From Torreya grandis (Eukaryota; Streptophyta; Pinopsida; Cupressales; Taxaceae): a DNA stretch of 64,000 nt. A program made the translations under genes and the position numbers. Positions 40,412-52,499 of this stretch are shown here, piece by piece. The notes beneath the pieces were generated by a model. That model was not told the origin of the DNA. It searched no databases and worked only from the letters and a program-made list of their open reading frames with translations. The DNA lies in contig JARHVA010001473.1 in NCBI GenBank assembly GCA_037957365.1, positions 3,190,001 through 3,254,000 of the forward strand. Reading direction: 5' to 3'. Positions within the stretch are counted from its first letter, which is position 1. Each line of letters begins with the position of its first letter.

Positions 40412-43400
40412 TTTTTTAATCACAACCACTTAGAAGGGTAGGGGGGGTAGTGAATTAGTGTATAAAATTTTTATTCAAATCTATACTTCATTCATTATCC
40501 TTTCAAACCAATAGAGCGATCAAGCAATGTATAGACAAGAAATCACATAGACAAGAATGTAGATAATAACACATGAACACAATATATATTTATAGAAAAC
40601 CTCATGGGCTATAAAACCCACTAAAACACCACTTGTAATATTTTCTTATAAATAATATATCAATATTTAGTGAGGCACCGACCTCATAAGGAGCACCAGC
40701 CCCTCACTAGTTAATCACCAACTCAACTAGTCATTTAACAAGATTCAACTAGCAAGGAGGATAAAACCCCCTACAGTGACTTATCACAAAGCTAGACACT
40801 TCATGGACACTTCTTCAAGATCAAACTTGTAAGAAAGCTTCCACTCACTCTTAACTAAGCACCAACTTAGCCAAGACAAGCTTGATCACCTCAAGACACT
40901 TTGTTGCTCAACTAATGGATGGTGATGTATTTTTCAGATATTATATATTCTATATCCTATATCATACATATGTAAAACACATATTATTAATATATTATGG
41001 TCTCTCAATATCCAATCAAATTATTCAGCTCTTTATAACCTTTTATCTCTTTAAAATAACCTTCTAGGCTCACTTGCTCAATATGCCTCCTACTAGGCTC
41101 ATTAGGTCAATTGACCTTATCAATCACACTCATAAATCCTATTAGATGTTCATGCATAGTAATATAATCTACTATTATGGTCTCAATTATCTCTTTATTC
41201 TCCTCAATCTTCTCTTTTACTCGCTTGCACTCTTATTCCTTCAACTAGCTCAAATAGGCCTAATATGCTTTGTATGTATACCAATCACTTGCTCCTACCC
41301 ATCATGTTCAGCCAAAAATATTTATAGATTTGGATCAATATTGGAATATACTATTACACACATTACATAATTGAAAAACTTACTATATAGGTTGGTTATT
41401 ACTCACAACATCCAAAAACATCATTAGGCCTAATGGAGACCTAATGCAATTAAGTCTATCTCAACTACACGTTACACTTAGACCACATAAAACATCTTGA
41501 TCCTCCACCAATGAATGTAAAAAATCAAAATATTACTCAAATATACCCTTAATAACATCCATATATCTCCATACCACTTGTTAGTCCTAATCACTCCTTG
41601 AATCATGTCATTAGGTCTACTTACCATTAGCCCTTCATACATAGAAAAAGTCTACCTCACACAACTGAAGCATAAAATCAATTTTAACATATAACCACAT
41701 GAAAAAAATAAAAATAATATATCCTTAAAGAACTCATGGTCACCACCATGTCCATTATACATTACCAAATAGGTAAGCATAACTCAAACACACTCTTGCA
41801 ATATGACCACTCAAAACTATGAAACACTGCCAATGTAAATTCAAGAACATTTGACTCACCAATATTGAATAGGGAATTATAATAAATAATAATATATTAT
41901 AATTAAACTAAAATACCTATATAACATCTTCATATTCAATATATTCATAAACTCTTAGAAAAACACCTTAAACTTACCTCTGTAAGATGACTGCATAGAA
42001 CTACGAATAGGCCTATCTACACATTCATAATGAATGTTATTTGTAACTCCTATAAGGAAAATTTAAAATAATATAATTCACATTAATATTATATTTGTGA
42101 TATATATATCATCCTAAAACATATATATCATTTGTTCTAGTGTTAACCATTGGTCTTACAGACCAATTTCTTAACTCTCTCTTTCATAGTGTATATACAA
42201 CCAGATAAGCCATTTTGGATTTCATAATACAACATATTAGAGTGAATAAAAATAATAAATAAATAATTTATATATCATTTAATTATCAAAAAACAAAAAA
42301 ATATTAATTATATGCATCAAATCTTGTTATAGAGACTCAAAGACTTCACTTCATCATGCATACCTAAAACTATCAATCTATCTTAAGAACCAATCATGGT
42401 GAACATGACTTCCAACACTTATAGGGACAAAATAAACATATTTAAAATAATTAAAATGATCATATATAATCATTATATATATTTAAAATATTCATATAAT
42501 AGGCTCAAAGATCAATATTGGTCTTGCAGACCAATCTCACTGTCTTGGGTTTCATTGTCACATCTTCCCTAGAAAGGACATCTTGTGAACACCATTTTCA
42601 CCATTTTAAATGAAATAAAAATCATATAAAAATATTAAAATTAGGTATAGTTATTAAAAATTTACCTCAATTAATTGGATCCATTCCTAATTATTTGTAA
42701 CTAATCCCTAAATGTATTCACTTTGACTGGTTTTTCTCACTGATTTCACCATTATTCCAGTTTAGTGATAGGTCAATATGAGTGAAAAAAATAGTTAACA
42801 TGTAGGCTATAAATTTACCAAATAACACCATGGTCATCAATAATGAGTCTATATCTTATCCATACATCCATTTTCATACTTGGTCTAATGCAACATTTAT
42901 TTTCTATATAAACTTCTTCAAAAACAAGCATTTTCCTATAGGTTTCACTTACTACCTTGATAGACCACTACCACCTGGAGATTAATAATTGAGTCTTATA
43001 CCACCTAAAATCATAAAAATATCTTTACCCATACATTTTGGTCGATTTTAAATAAGATCTCTCTAATTGGGTTGTTGAGATGGTTTTGAGAGGGTTTTTG
43101 ACCGATTTTCATTATTAACATTTGTTCATACAAATCTATCCTTGAAACCACCTCATAATGATTGGAAACCATTTATATGACCATTTAAAATCTCTCCCCA
43201 AGATTTTAGGACACCATGAAAATTTTACATGCACTAATGATCATTTAAAAGTTTCTTCTCAAGTCCTCATATCTTCAATCTCCATACATAAGAGACCTTA
43301 AAACTTGTTTTCTCCTTCAACTTAGGACCCATAAATTCATGATAAATATTGAAGTAACTTATTACACCTATTTAAAAACTAAAATGAGATCTATCAACTT

Positions 43401-43828
43401 GGAAATTTACTTTGACCCCTCGTTAGGACATACTAGGTCTCTTTGCATACTAGACCTCGAACTATCATTTCATGCTTAGACCTTGAACATACCTTGAAAT
43501 CCTCTTGTACTAATATCAATACCTAATAAACATGTTATAACACTAAAATATACACCTTAAAGCTCATAAATATTCATATCACCACTAACAAGCCTCTATA
43601 AGGCATATTCATGCTCAAGGACTAGTTCATCTCACAACCCTACTATGTATTATACCATTTTGAGATCTTTAAGACACCTACTATAGCTTATTACTTACCT
43701 CAAAATATATGAGATAGGATCCAAAGAATATCCCATCATTATCCTTTTAACCAAGTCTACTTAGACAATATAGGTCGCTACCCAAGACTGAGCTAGCCTT
43801 CTTTGAACACACAATACCTCACACTTCT
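40412..43828 (-). mobile_element. Array LTR-like block 3, first part
   Basis: Matches LTR block 1 in order and stops where element B begins. The last host bases are CCTCACACTTCT, which continue at 56,603 with CTTCCTTTAGCATC. With the 104 bp after element B the block is about 3.52 kb. Short open frames at 40,882-41,067 and 41,146-41,370 have no motif. Confidence 0.65.
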
Positions 43829-46800
43829 TATTGACCATTTTTACCATGGTAAAAATGGTTTAACCCCCCTATATTCAAAATATTTAATAAGGGGCTGATT
43901 ATGATGTCATAGGGTTGATTATAGTTCATCTAATGTCATTTCATATGTCATTCTAGTTTCAGTCATTGTCTAGTCTAGTCCTTGTGTCATTTGATATCTT
44001 CAAGGTCATTTTTGAGTCATATTTGAAAGTGGCATGTATTCATAGTGATCAATGTATTTTTAGCATGGATCAAGTTGATAATGGATGAGAAGATGGAGAA
44101 TATTAAAAAATACCCTATGGGATGTGAAGAATTCTTGGAAGGAGTTTGGAAGTGTATATCATTCATTTGGTTCTTCATTATATTAATCTAGACATCTTGG
44201 GTCTAGTGGTAGAATTTTTGAGTAGGCACTTTGTTGACATCACCATTTACATGTGTGGAAAATTCAAGTAAAATTGGTCATATGGGTTTGTTCACATTTA
44301 TGCTAAGTTTATATACACCAAGTTTTATGTCATCCACCAAAATTCATCAAAAGTTATGGAGATCCAAAGTTGGCCTCTCAGCCAAATTCTATTGTTTTTC
44401 CATACTTGGAAATTTTCAAAGAAATTCAAATAAATTCAAGTAAGCATCTTGACAATGACATATCTCATATGTGTGGTAGTTTTAGGGGAAAGTGGTCACA
44501 TGGGTTTATTCATCTTGGTCCTTAGCTTCTATGTGTTGAGTTTTAGATCCTATGCTAAAGTGAAAATGAAGTTATACATGATCAAAGTTGACTCCTCAGT
44601 CAAATTTCACTAAGTTTTCCATACTTAGCCAAATGAGTTCAACCATCACCAGGACATCATGCAGAAGAAGATATGGACCATCCAACTTAATAATTTAATA
44701 TCTTCACCTAGAAGGCTCTTAGGACTAGTAGATCAAATGGGTTTATTCTTTTTGGCATCAAGAACATCTCCTAAAATTTTGGTGCCTCTATGATTCCTGT
44801 GCTTCAAGATATAAATTTGAAAAGTTATTCAAAAAGCATAAGACATTCATGCTAACCTTGAATTAAATCCACTCTATAAATCCATGTGAGCCTAAATTTA
44901 ATAGTCTATGAGATGTTAGATATGACCATGGAAACATTGAATAACATTTGGTAGGATGTCAAATTTAAGATAGAGCAAGATAGATCCTATTCAGTATAAA
45001 TTTTGATGGGAGTGAGTACATCATTTTTAAAATCATGAACTAGTCATTGGAATTCAAACAGTGAGTCCCAATTGGTCTAATGGTCTGCATGGTATCATAC
45101 ATTAATATCTAACGATGAGTGGAGGTCAAAGGGCCAATGAATATCAAGAGTTAATGTGTGCATGACAAGTGCTAAGGACATGTTTAACTAGTAGAGGATC
45201 TATGGTTCTCAAGAATTTGTACCAATTAAAATCAATATATCAAAATGAGTTAATGTTTCAATGAGTCAAGTTAGATCTCAATAACCAATAAGAGTAAAGG
45301 TAGTTTAGGAGTAATGTGACTAGTCCAAGTTGATTTTTGAAGAATAAATGAAATTTAAATAGATCCAAGTGAGCATCTTGACAAAGCCATATATTTCATA
45401 TGTATCAGTTCTATGGGGAAGTGATCACATGGGTTTATTCATCTTGGTCCCTAGTTATTATGCACTGAGTTTTAGATCCTCTACCAAAGTGCAAATGAAG
45501 TTATATATGATCAAAGTTGGCTCATCAGTCAGATTTTGCTAAGTTTTCCATATTTTGCCAAATGGGCTCAACCATTATGAGGACATCATGCAAAATAAGA
45601 TATGGACCAGCCAACTTGAGCATTTAATATATTTACCTAGAATTCTCTCAAGACTAGTGGATCAAATGGATTCATTCCTTTTGGCATCAAGAACATCTCC
45701 TAAATGTTTGGTTCCTCCATGATTCCTGCACTTCAAGATATAAAGCTATAAAGTTGGTCAAAATGCATAAGACATTCACGCTAATGTCAAATTAAATATA
45801 CTAAATAATTCCATATAAGCCTAAATTTGACAATATATGGGACATTAGATATGACTGTGAGGACATTGAATGACATTGACAGGATGTCAACTTTAATAAA
45901 GATTAAGATAGATCTATTGAGCATAAATTTGATGGTTGTATGACCACCAATGATGATCACATGAATGCCATTTGATGGGAGTGAGTACATCATTTTTAAG
46001 ATCATGAACTAGCCATTGGCTTGAAAATAATGGGTCCTATTTGATCTAATGGTACACGTGGCATCACAAATTCAAATCTAACAATGAGTAGAGGTCAAAG
46101 GGTCAATGAATATCAAGAGTGAATATGTGTGCGTTAAGTGTTAAGGATGCATTCAACTGGTAAAATCTCAATGGTTTTTAGGTATTTATAGTGATCAAAA
46201 TTAATAGAGTGAACTTGAGTCAATGTGTCCACAAGCTGAGTCAAATCTCAATAGCTAATAAGAGTAAAGGTAGTCTAGGAGTAATGTGATTGGTTTGATT
46301 CAATTTTTGACAAACAAATGTTGAATCAAAGGGAAATTTTTTATGAGAGAAAGTAAATATTGTATACATGGCTAAATAAGGAATACAAAACATGGAAAGG
46401 GAATACCATATGGATAAATACATAAGATCAAGGATTTTGAAGTAGAGCAGGCTCTTTAGACTCATGCATGGCCATGAGATCTTTATTGAGGTCTAGGATG
46501 AATAGTGACTAACAAATGTGAAGAATGAGGTCTAAGGAAAGTAATGAATGACTAAAAATGGTGAATACATGTGTCTATAATATATATAATAGTTAGGTAA
46601 ACATGTTATAGCATGTTTCTAACTCCCTCAAATAATACATATATGTCGACTCTCCTGGTTCAGTTTCAAATGCTCGAGAGATGGTTCATGATGAAATCAA
46701 TTTCACAAAGGCTAGTTGAAGAATCTTTACACCATTTTAGAAACATTTATCATGCCTTATAAGGACATCTATCTTAAGAATAATTCATGGTTTATTTCAC

Positions 46801-47569
46801 ACTTAGTTTCACCTTCAACATAATTAGTTCTCATGCCTAAACATGTGTTTTAGAGACTCTTGAACTTCTTTCTTTTATTATCTCTTTGAAGTTATATAAG
46901 TAGCTACCATTTTATCCTTTTTAGGTTGATACTACACCATGTATGGTGAATTCCTACTAGATTGATGTCATATTTTGACTTTAAACATTAATTCAAGTCT
47001 ATTTTTGAGTTCTTGAATAATTGTTTGTGTAATTTATTTATAGTGATAAGAAGTGATAATATTCTACCCTTATTTCTTTTATCCTTCCATATCTGAATGA
47101 TAATTCTTAGTCTAATAGGTCATATAGAGTGTAGTTAAGTGTGTCAAACTCTTTTAGTATATAATTGTCCTTGGAATTTTCTATTTGCCTTCTAGTTTAT
47201 TTACGTTATGTTATTTCACACATCTCACCTCTATATTGAAATACTCATGTTAGAACCTTTTAGAGGTTTGGGACTGATTTGTATGCTTTGTTTTATTATG
47301 CTTGAAATATGATGGTCATGTGGAGATAATCTTGGTGCATCACCTCTCCTAGAGTAGGTTTTATTTATGTAATTCAAATCTTTCCCCCCATAATCAAGTA
47401 GTAGTTTAAGTGATAAGCATTGCACAATAGATTCAGAAAGGTAGCCATTTAAATCTAGAGGCTCATTTCCACAATAGGTACACCCAAATACCTAGAAATG
47501 TTACCAAATTTTACAAATATGGAAGTGGCTTGAATACCATCTTCTAGGGTTTAATATTAGGTGACAACA
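43829..47569 (+). repeat. Element B 5' LTR with internal ~929-bp tandem duplication
   Basis: A 3,741-bp LTR. It matches the 3' LTR from TTGACCATTTTTACCATG to the end GTGACAACA. The first bases (TGTTAAAAATTT in the 3' LTR) appear lost or changed. It is about 950 bp longer than the 3' LTR because 44,44x-45,37x is repeated as 45,37x-46,30x. Confidence 0.85.
44440..46302. repeat. Two tandem ~929-bp copies inside the 5' LTR
   Basis: GCATCTTGACAA starts at 44,444 and again at 45,373, and the order of landmarks repeats: CACATGGGTTTATTCATCTT, GGACATCATGCA, TTGGCATCAAGAACATCTCC and GGGAGTGAGTACATCATTTT. The 3' LTR has this segment once (54,434 to about 55,320). The two copies differ at many positions, so the event is not recent. 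Confidence 0.85.
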
Positions 47570-47595
47570 TTTTTGGCATGCCTGTTGGGACTTGT
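47570..47595 (+). promoter_or_regulatory. Element B primer-binding-like region
   Basis: Directly after the LTR end ACAACA comes TTTTTGGCATGCCTGTTGGG. A TGGC-type start a few bases after the LTR is usual for plant Ty3/gypsy elements (TGGCGCC of tRNA-Asp in Athila/Tat). Here the bases after TGGC differ, so the tRNA is not certain. Confidence 0.5.
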
Positions 47596-47929
47596 CTCCA
47601 AGATAATTGGTCAAGGTTAATGCTAGTCTTGATAACATCAACTATAGGTTGATGTGCTACTCAACATTTAGAGACTCCATCAAAGTAAATATAGTTCAAG
47701 GCCACTTGTTCCATTATAAAATTGCTTTCATAATTCATGGTTATCACCAGGTTAACCTCTAGAGGAGTTATCAATCCTATTAACCCAATATTTCAAGCTG
47801 AACTTCCCCTTAGAGTTTAAAACCCTCTTCCAAATCTACACTTTGGAGAACCAATATATTTTCCTAGAGAGGAAGAGGTTGAAGAAACTAAAGATACTAA
47901 AGAGTTTGAAGAAGAAATGGCTAGAACTC

Positions 47930-48560
47930 ACACTTTCCCTACATTCAACATAAAAATCTAATTCACCTTCAAGCATATGATTTCATTCCTCCCAATGCCA
48001 CAAAATATGTGCCCTTGTTCAATGGAAAGATTCATGTTACACTAAGTGAGCACATTAGAGACGTCTCTAGTTTTTGTAGCTTCCATAATATCACTCAAGA
48101 AAATATTGACATTAAACTTTTGGCCATGTCTTTTAGATGGAAGGCTATTAATTGGTATCAAACTCTAGAAGATAGATGCATCACATCATGGATGAATTTG
48201 GAGTGTTGATGATTACAATATTTGGAAATGAGAGTAACCATGCCACTCTAATACACTAGATTAATTTAATCAAAAGAGGATCCAAAGAAATAATGCATGA
48301 TTTTAATGAGAGATTCCAAAAAACTTGGAATAGATTGTCTCCTCCTATGAGGCCACCTCCCAATTTTTTGTTTTTTTACCTATTTGATATCTATTGGCAC
48401 TAAAATTACTATCACATTTCAATATATGGGTGGCTCCACTCTACCTATAGAATATAAAATTGCTATCAGAGATGAAAAATAATCTCATCCAAGTTGGAAG
48501 ATTGCCACCTAAAGTGTTTATGCCTCCATTATCTCATGATTTTATTGATGATTTAAATAT
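47930..48560 (+). pseudogene. Element B gag remnant
   Basis: Capsid-type structural protein of a Ty3/gypsy element. The frame reads ATKYVPLFNGKIHVTLSEHI, then LLAMSFRWKAINWYQTLEDR and ITSWMNLE up to 48,209. It changes frame near 48,200 and continues with KEIMHDFNERFQKTWNRL at about 48,279-48,340. These are the gag landmarks 'F.G....EHI..F', 'L..SL.G.A..WY..L' and 'F...FF..W.R'. The order and spacing are normal, and the frame break plus later stops disable it. No zinc knuckle was recognised downstream. Confidence 0.75.
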
Positions 48561-49259
48561 GGATTAAACTCCTAATGTTAATACCAAGCCTAGAGATGCT
48601 CCTAAGAAGGATAATAATGTCATGTACAAAGACACATAAATTCAAATGCTAAGAGATCAACTTAGGCAAGCTAACATACAATCAAGCACCTATCAGAATT
48701 CATATCTTTATCATTAATAGTATGGTCAAAAATTTGGAAAAGGAAGAGGCCAATGAAAACATAACCCAAATAGGGCTACCAATGTATATAATCCTAACTC
48801 TACCACCAATTCAAGAGAGATGGTGCTAGTTCATAAAAAATTGGTGTAAGGTGAAAATTGGTAGCAAGGATAATTTATGGATGCTAAAGAAGGTGGATAA
48901 TAGGAACTTCTTTCTTAGCATGATTTTACTCCTCTCCTATCTATTAAGGATGAATTTATGGTACAGATAAGTGGAAGTAGACAACCTTAATAAGAGATCT
49001 TCACCAACTTTTTTGGTTGAAGACACCTTCATGCTTAAACAAATAATCTCAGTCATAGACAACACTAGGGAAAAAATAAAGGATTTAGGTGGAGATATTA
49101 ATGTGCCTACACATTCATCTAATGATCCTCCAAAGAATTAAAGCATGGCTGTAAGTGGGACAGTTCCAAAGGCTCCTACACTTCCATCAAATCAGAATGA
49201 TGGAAGGAATATTCAAGGCACTCTAACTCCTTAAGCTCCAAGCACTTCCTTATCTTCAA

Positions 49260-49720
49260 GAATCTAGGAGAAAGTAGGTATGTCTTCTTTAAATATTTTA
49301 AATTCATTAAAAAATACTAAAACATCCATTTCTCTTTGGGATGTTTTGCATATGCTTGGTCAAAAAGAGCTCCTACAAAAGTAGTTATCTATTATTCCTA
49401 CTAGTATCCCTCTTTCAAATCAAATTAAAAGTCATGTTTTCCTTGATATTTTCCTTAATACCATTATTAAACCATCAACCAAAGCTGAGAAACCTCCTCC
49501 ATTATATCTCACTCTCATAGTGGGTGATAAGTTGGTCCATAACTTCATAGTTTATAGTGGATATTTAACTTCTATCATGCCCAAAGTTGTGGCTAATAAG
49601 TTAGGCCTAAAATATGAGCCACATATCAAATGATTCCTTTAATTATATGGTATACCTAACAAGAGAGTGTGGATGATTAAGAACTTGAAAGTTTTCTTGC
49701 AAAATTGTCCTAGTTTTTCC
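49260..49720 (+). pseudogene. Element B aspartic protease remnant
   Basis: Retropepsin-type protease that would cut the Gag-Pol polyprotein. The frame reads KNTKTSISLWDVLHMLGQKE near 49,308, then LTLIVGDKLVHNFIVYSG and YLTSIMPKVVANKLGLKYEP to about 49,625. In the family this is '...VDSGAS.S.MP', so the catalytic Asp of D-S-G is replaced by Tyr (codon TAT at 49,553-49,555). The flanks are well kept. A stop occurs soon after (TGA near 49,633). With the Asp lost this copy cannot be an active protease. Confidence 0.75.
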
Positions 49721-50129
49721 ATCTTACAAGACAATTATTTTTGATCTCCCAACCCAATTTATAATTTTTCTATCAAGGGACTTCATAGCCAAAATAGGTG
49801 GCCACCTCTCAACTAACTAGTCATTATTGGCCTTTAGAACAAGGCATTTTACAAAGGTGACAATTAGGACATAACCTCTTGCAATGTTTCATATTGAACC
49901 TTACATTGAGATATGCTCTAATTTGAATTGTGTTGTTCATGAAGAGAAGGCTTCTATTTAAGATGATGGAACTTATTCCAATATTGAAGGCATTACAAAT
50001 CTATTTATTGATATATATGAGCATGATCCTTATGCTCTCATGGAGGAAACTGAACTAGGAGTATATTATATACATGAAGAAGGAATACCAACACATCTAC
50101 TTGCCAATAAATAAGGTGAAGAAGATTAA

Positions 50130-50850
50130 ATGTGGAAAATGTTTTTTGATGGTTTAAGAAGTAAAATTGTGGTAGGATATATTGTCATGTTATTCTCCTC
50201 ATATAAAAAATAATACTATGCTTCATATATATTTCATTTTATTTATACTTGTAATGTGGTTGAGTATGAAGGTTTAATTCATGGCCTTTAGTGGGCAAGG
50301 AGAAAAAGAATCAAGAACTTGTAGGTATATAAAGATACTGAATTGGTTATTCATCAGGTTAAAAACATGGTTGCTACCAAGAACCATTTTCTTAATTCAT
50401 ATAATCATAGGTTATTGGTTTTGATTGAATATTTTAATGCATTCAACATATAGGCAGTCCCAAGGGAGCAAAATAATCATGATGATAAACTAGCTACCAT
50501 AGGAGCTCAATTTGATACTCCCACTAACATAAAAGAGAAGGGGAAGAAATATCACATTTAAATCATTATCAAACCTTCTGTACCTAATAATTAAGTGCCT
50601 TAGCAAGTTTTTGATAATGAAAAACATATTGCTTGCTTCCTACAAAATGAGGCTAAGTTTTCTTCAAGGAATCAAAATAAACTTGAAGAACAATTAGGTA
50701 ATCAGATTGTGCAACTAAAGATGAATAAGATACCTAAGGATATAATGGCCTTAGAAATTATCTTCAATGAGAATGATCAAAAGAAGAAATAAAAGGTGAG
50801 TATGTCTACAAAAATAAGAGAATTATGAAAGAGTCTTAATCTTCAAAGAT
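50130..50850 (+). pseudogene. Extra RNase H-like domain upstream of RT (element B)
   Basis: A second ribonuclease H fold, separate from the one after RT. One frame reads MFFDGLRSKIVVGYIVML at 50,139, NVVEYEGLIHGL with TAG then WARRKRIKNL with TAG then VYKDTELVIHQVKNM (50,256-50,370), and AVPREQNNHDDKLATIGAQF (50,454-50,515). This is the archaeal-type/plant RNase H pattern: DG, then E-Y-E-A-L, then D-S-E, then N-x-x-A-D. All four acidic positions can be seen (DG, EYEGL, KDTE, NHDD). The TAG stops at 50,289-50,291 and 50,322-50,324 stand where Gln is expected. It lies between protease and RT. In Tat-type elements a second RNase H is usually placed after the RT/RNase H, so this order is noteworthy. 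Confidence 0.7.
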
Positions 50851-50980
50851 AGACTCCTCAAACTAGGCAAGGTATGTTCTACATTATTAAAAAAAACATT
50901 CATTGATTTATGTAGAGAGTTTCATGATATCTTTTCTTAGGAGTATAAGGACCTAAACTGATTTTATCCTAGCCTAACAC

Positions 50981-51720
50981 ATCATAATATTATTTTAGAA
51001 CCTAGAGTTAAACTGATACAACAAAAAGAAAGACCAATCAATCCTAAGGTGGAGAAACTCATGAGGTTAGAGCTCACTAAAATCCATGAATATGAAATAA
51101 TATTTCCTATCAAGCATTCAACATGGGTAGCTAACCTTGTGCCTATTATAAAGAAGAGTGGAGAGATAAGGCTTTGGGTGGACTTTAGGGATCTTAATAG
51201 GGTATCACTCAATGATCACTATCCCTTACCCTCAATGGAACAAATTATTTAGATTGTTTTAGGTTCTAAACATTTCTCTCTTCTAATGGATACTCAGGTT
51301 GTAATCAGATTTGAATCAACAAAGATGCTTATTTTAAGATGACATTTACCACTAAATGGGGAACTTTTATTATAGGAAGATGCCATTTGGTTTGTCAAAT
51401 GTTGGCCCAACCTTTTAGAGAGAAATGGACATGGCCTTCAAAGATTTGATTAATGAGATAGTGTTGGTTTATCTAGATGATATAACAGTGTTTTCCAAGG
51501 ATGATAATGAACATATGTAGCACTTGAGACAAGTCTTTGAAAGATGCAGGTAGTATGGAGTATCTCTTAATCTAAATAAATGCGTCTTTGTTGTTCATGA
51601 AGGTAATCTCTTAGGACACATTATTTCCAAAGATGGTTTGGCTATTGATCCTAAAAAGATAGACGCTATTATTGGCCTATCATTACCGTTGTATAAGAAA
51701 GGTCTTCAAAGTTTCTTAGG
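50981..51720 (+). pseudogene. Element B reverse transcriptase remnant
   Basis: RNA-dependent DNA polymerase of a Ty3/gypsy element. The open part (51,049-51,252) has KHSTWVANLVPIIKKSG, IRLWVDFRDLNRVSLNDHYP and LPSMEQII. It continues with FSLLMD, then after a one-base frame change GYSGCNQI and KMTFTTKWGTF, then after another change KMPFGLSNVGPTF and LVYLDDITVFSKDD near 51,466-51,506. The catalytic Asp residues (LLMD, YLDD) remain. Then come YGVSLNLNKCVFVVHEGNLL, GHIISKDGLAIDPKKIDAI and LQSFLGKINFVRTFIHGFA. At least two frameshifts and several stops disable it. It is the best-kept part of the element together with the integrase. Confidence 0.9.
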
Positions 51721-52263
51721 CAAGATAAATTTTGTAAGGACATTCATACATGGTTTTGCATCTTTGGTGAAACCCAAGACAACCATGATATAAAGGAATC
51801 AAGTCTTTTCTTGGTCCACAGAAGGTAAGAGTAATTTTGAAGCCATTAAAAAGGTAATTGCACAAGTATCTACTCTTTTGAATCCTAACTTTGCTAAATA
51901 CTTTATGTTGTATTCATTTTCTAACCTTGATACTATCTCATCCATATTAATGCAAAATAATGATGAGGGTGTGGAGTAGCCTATTGCATTTTTAGTTAAG
52001 GCTTAGAATATTATGAAGTCAAGTACACTTTTATGGAGAAATAATTCCTTGTTATTATGAGAGGGATAGATAAGTTTAGGCATATACTTTCAAATAATAA
52101 AATTCATGTTATGGTTTCTCATCTTGGTACCAAAGAGTTTCTATTGAGTAGAGAGCTTAGTGAGAATAGAATAGGGTGGATCACTAAGGTAATGGAATAT
52201 GATGTTGATATCAAAGTAACAAAGTTCATAAGAGGTAAGGACCTTGGTGAACACCTAGCTTAA
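51721..52263 (+). pseudogene. Element B RNase H (RT-linked) remnant
   Basis: The gypsy-type RNase H that follows RT. The frame reads FSWSTEGKSNFEAIKKVIAQ, LLNPNFAKYFMLYSFSNLDT, ISSILMQNNDEGVE, a stop, and PIAFLVKA. After a further stop and a frame change it reads MRGIDKFRHILSNNKIHVM (52,057 on), LSENRIGWITKVMEYDVDI and VTKFIRGKDLGEHLA. The usual first Asp ('Y.FASD.S') is shifted or lost here (FSNLDTIS). This is the standard connection to the integrase. Confidence 0.8.
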
Positions 52264-52499
52264 TATCTTCATGAGTCAAAAATAATAATTTCTAGCCAAT
52301 CATGATTGTTCACAACCAGCCAGTTCCTTGCATGTACAGAGTTAGACACAAGATGTGATCAAATTTATAAAACGGTGATTATCCTCATGGCATGAGTAGA
52401 TCATAAAGGAAAGGTATTTTAGGTTATAATATATTACCTTTTGTATTGTTGATGTTGTGATATTTAGAAGAGATATTAATGGTGTGATATTGATATGTG

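Noticed and set aside
44231..44443. 70-codon frame in the 5' LTR of element B
   Set aside because: Lies in LTR sequence and is not kept in the matching part of the 3' LTR (54,240-54,450).
50982..51212. Minus-strand 76-codon frame
   Set aside because: Antisense shadow of the reverse transcriptase, which has clear family motifs on the plus strand.
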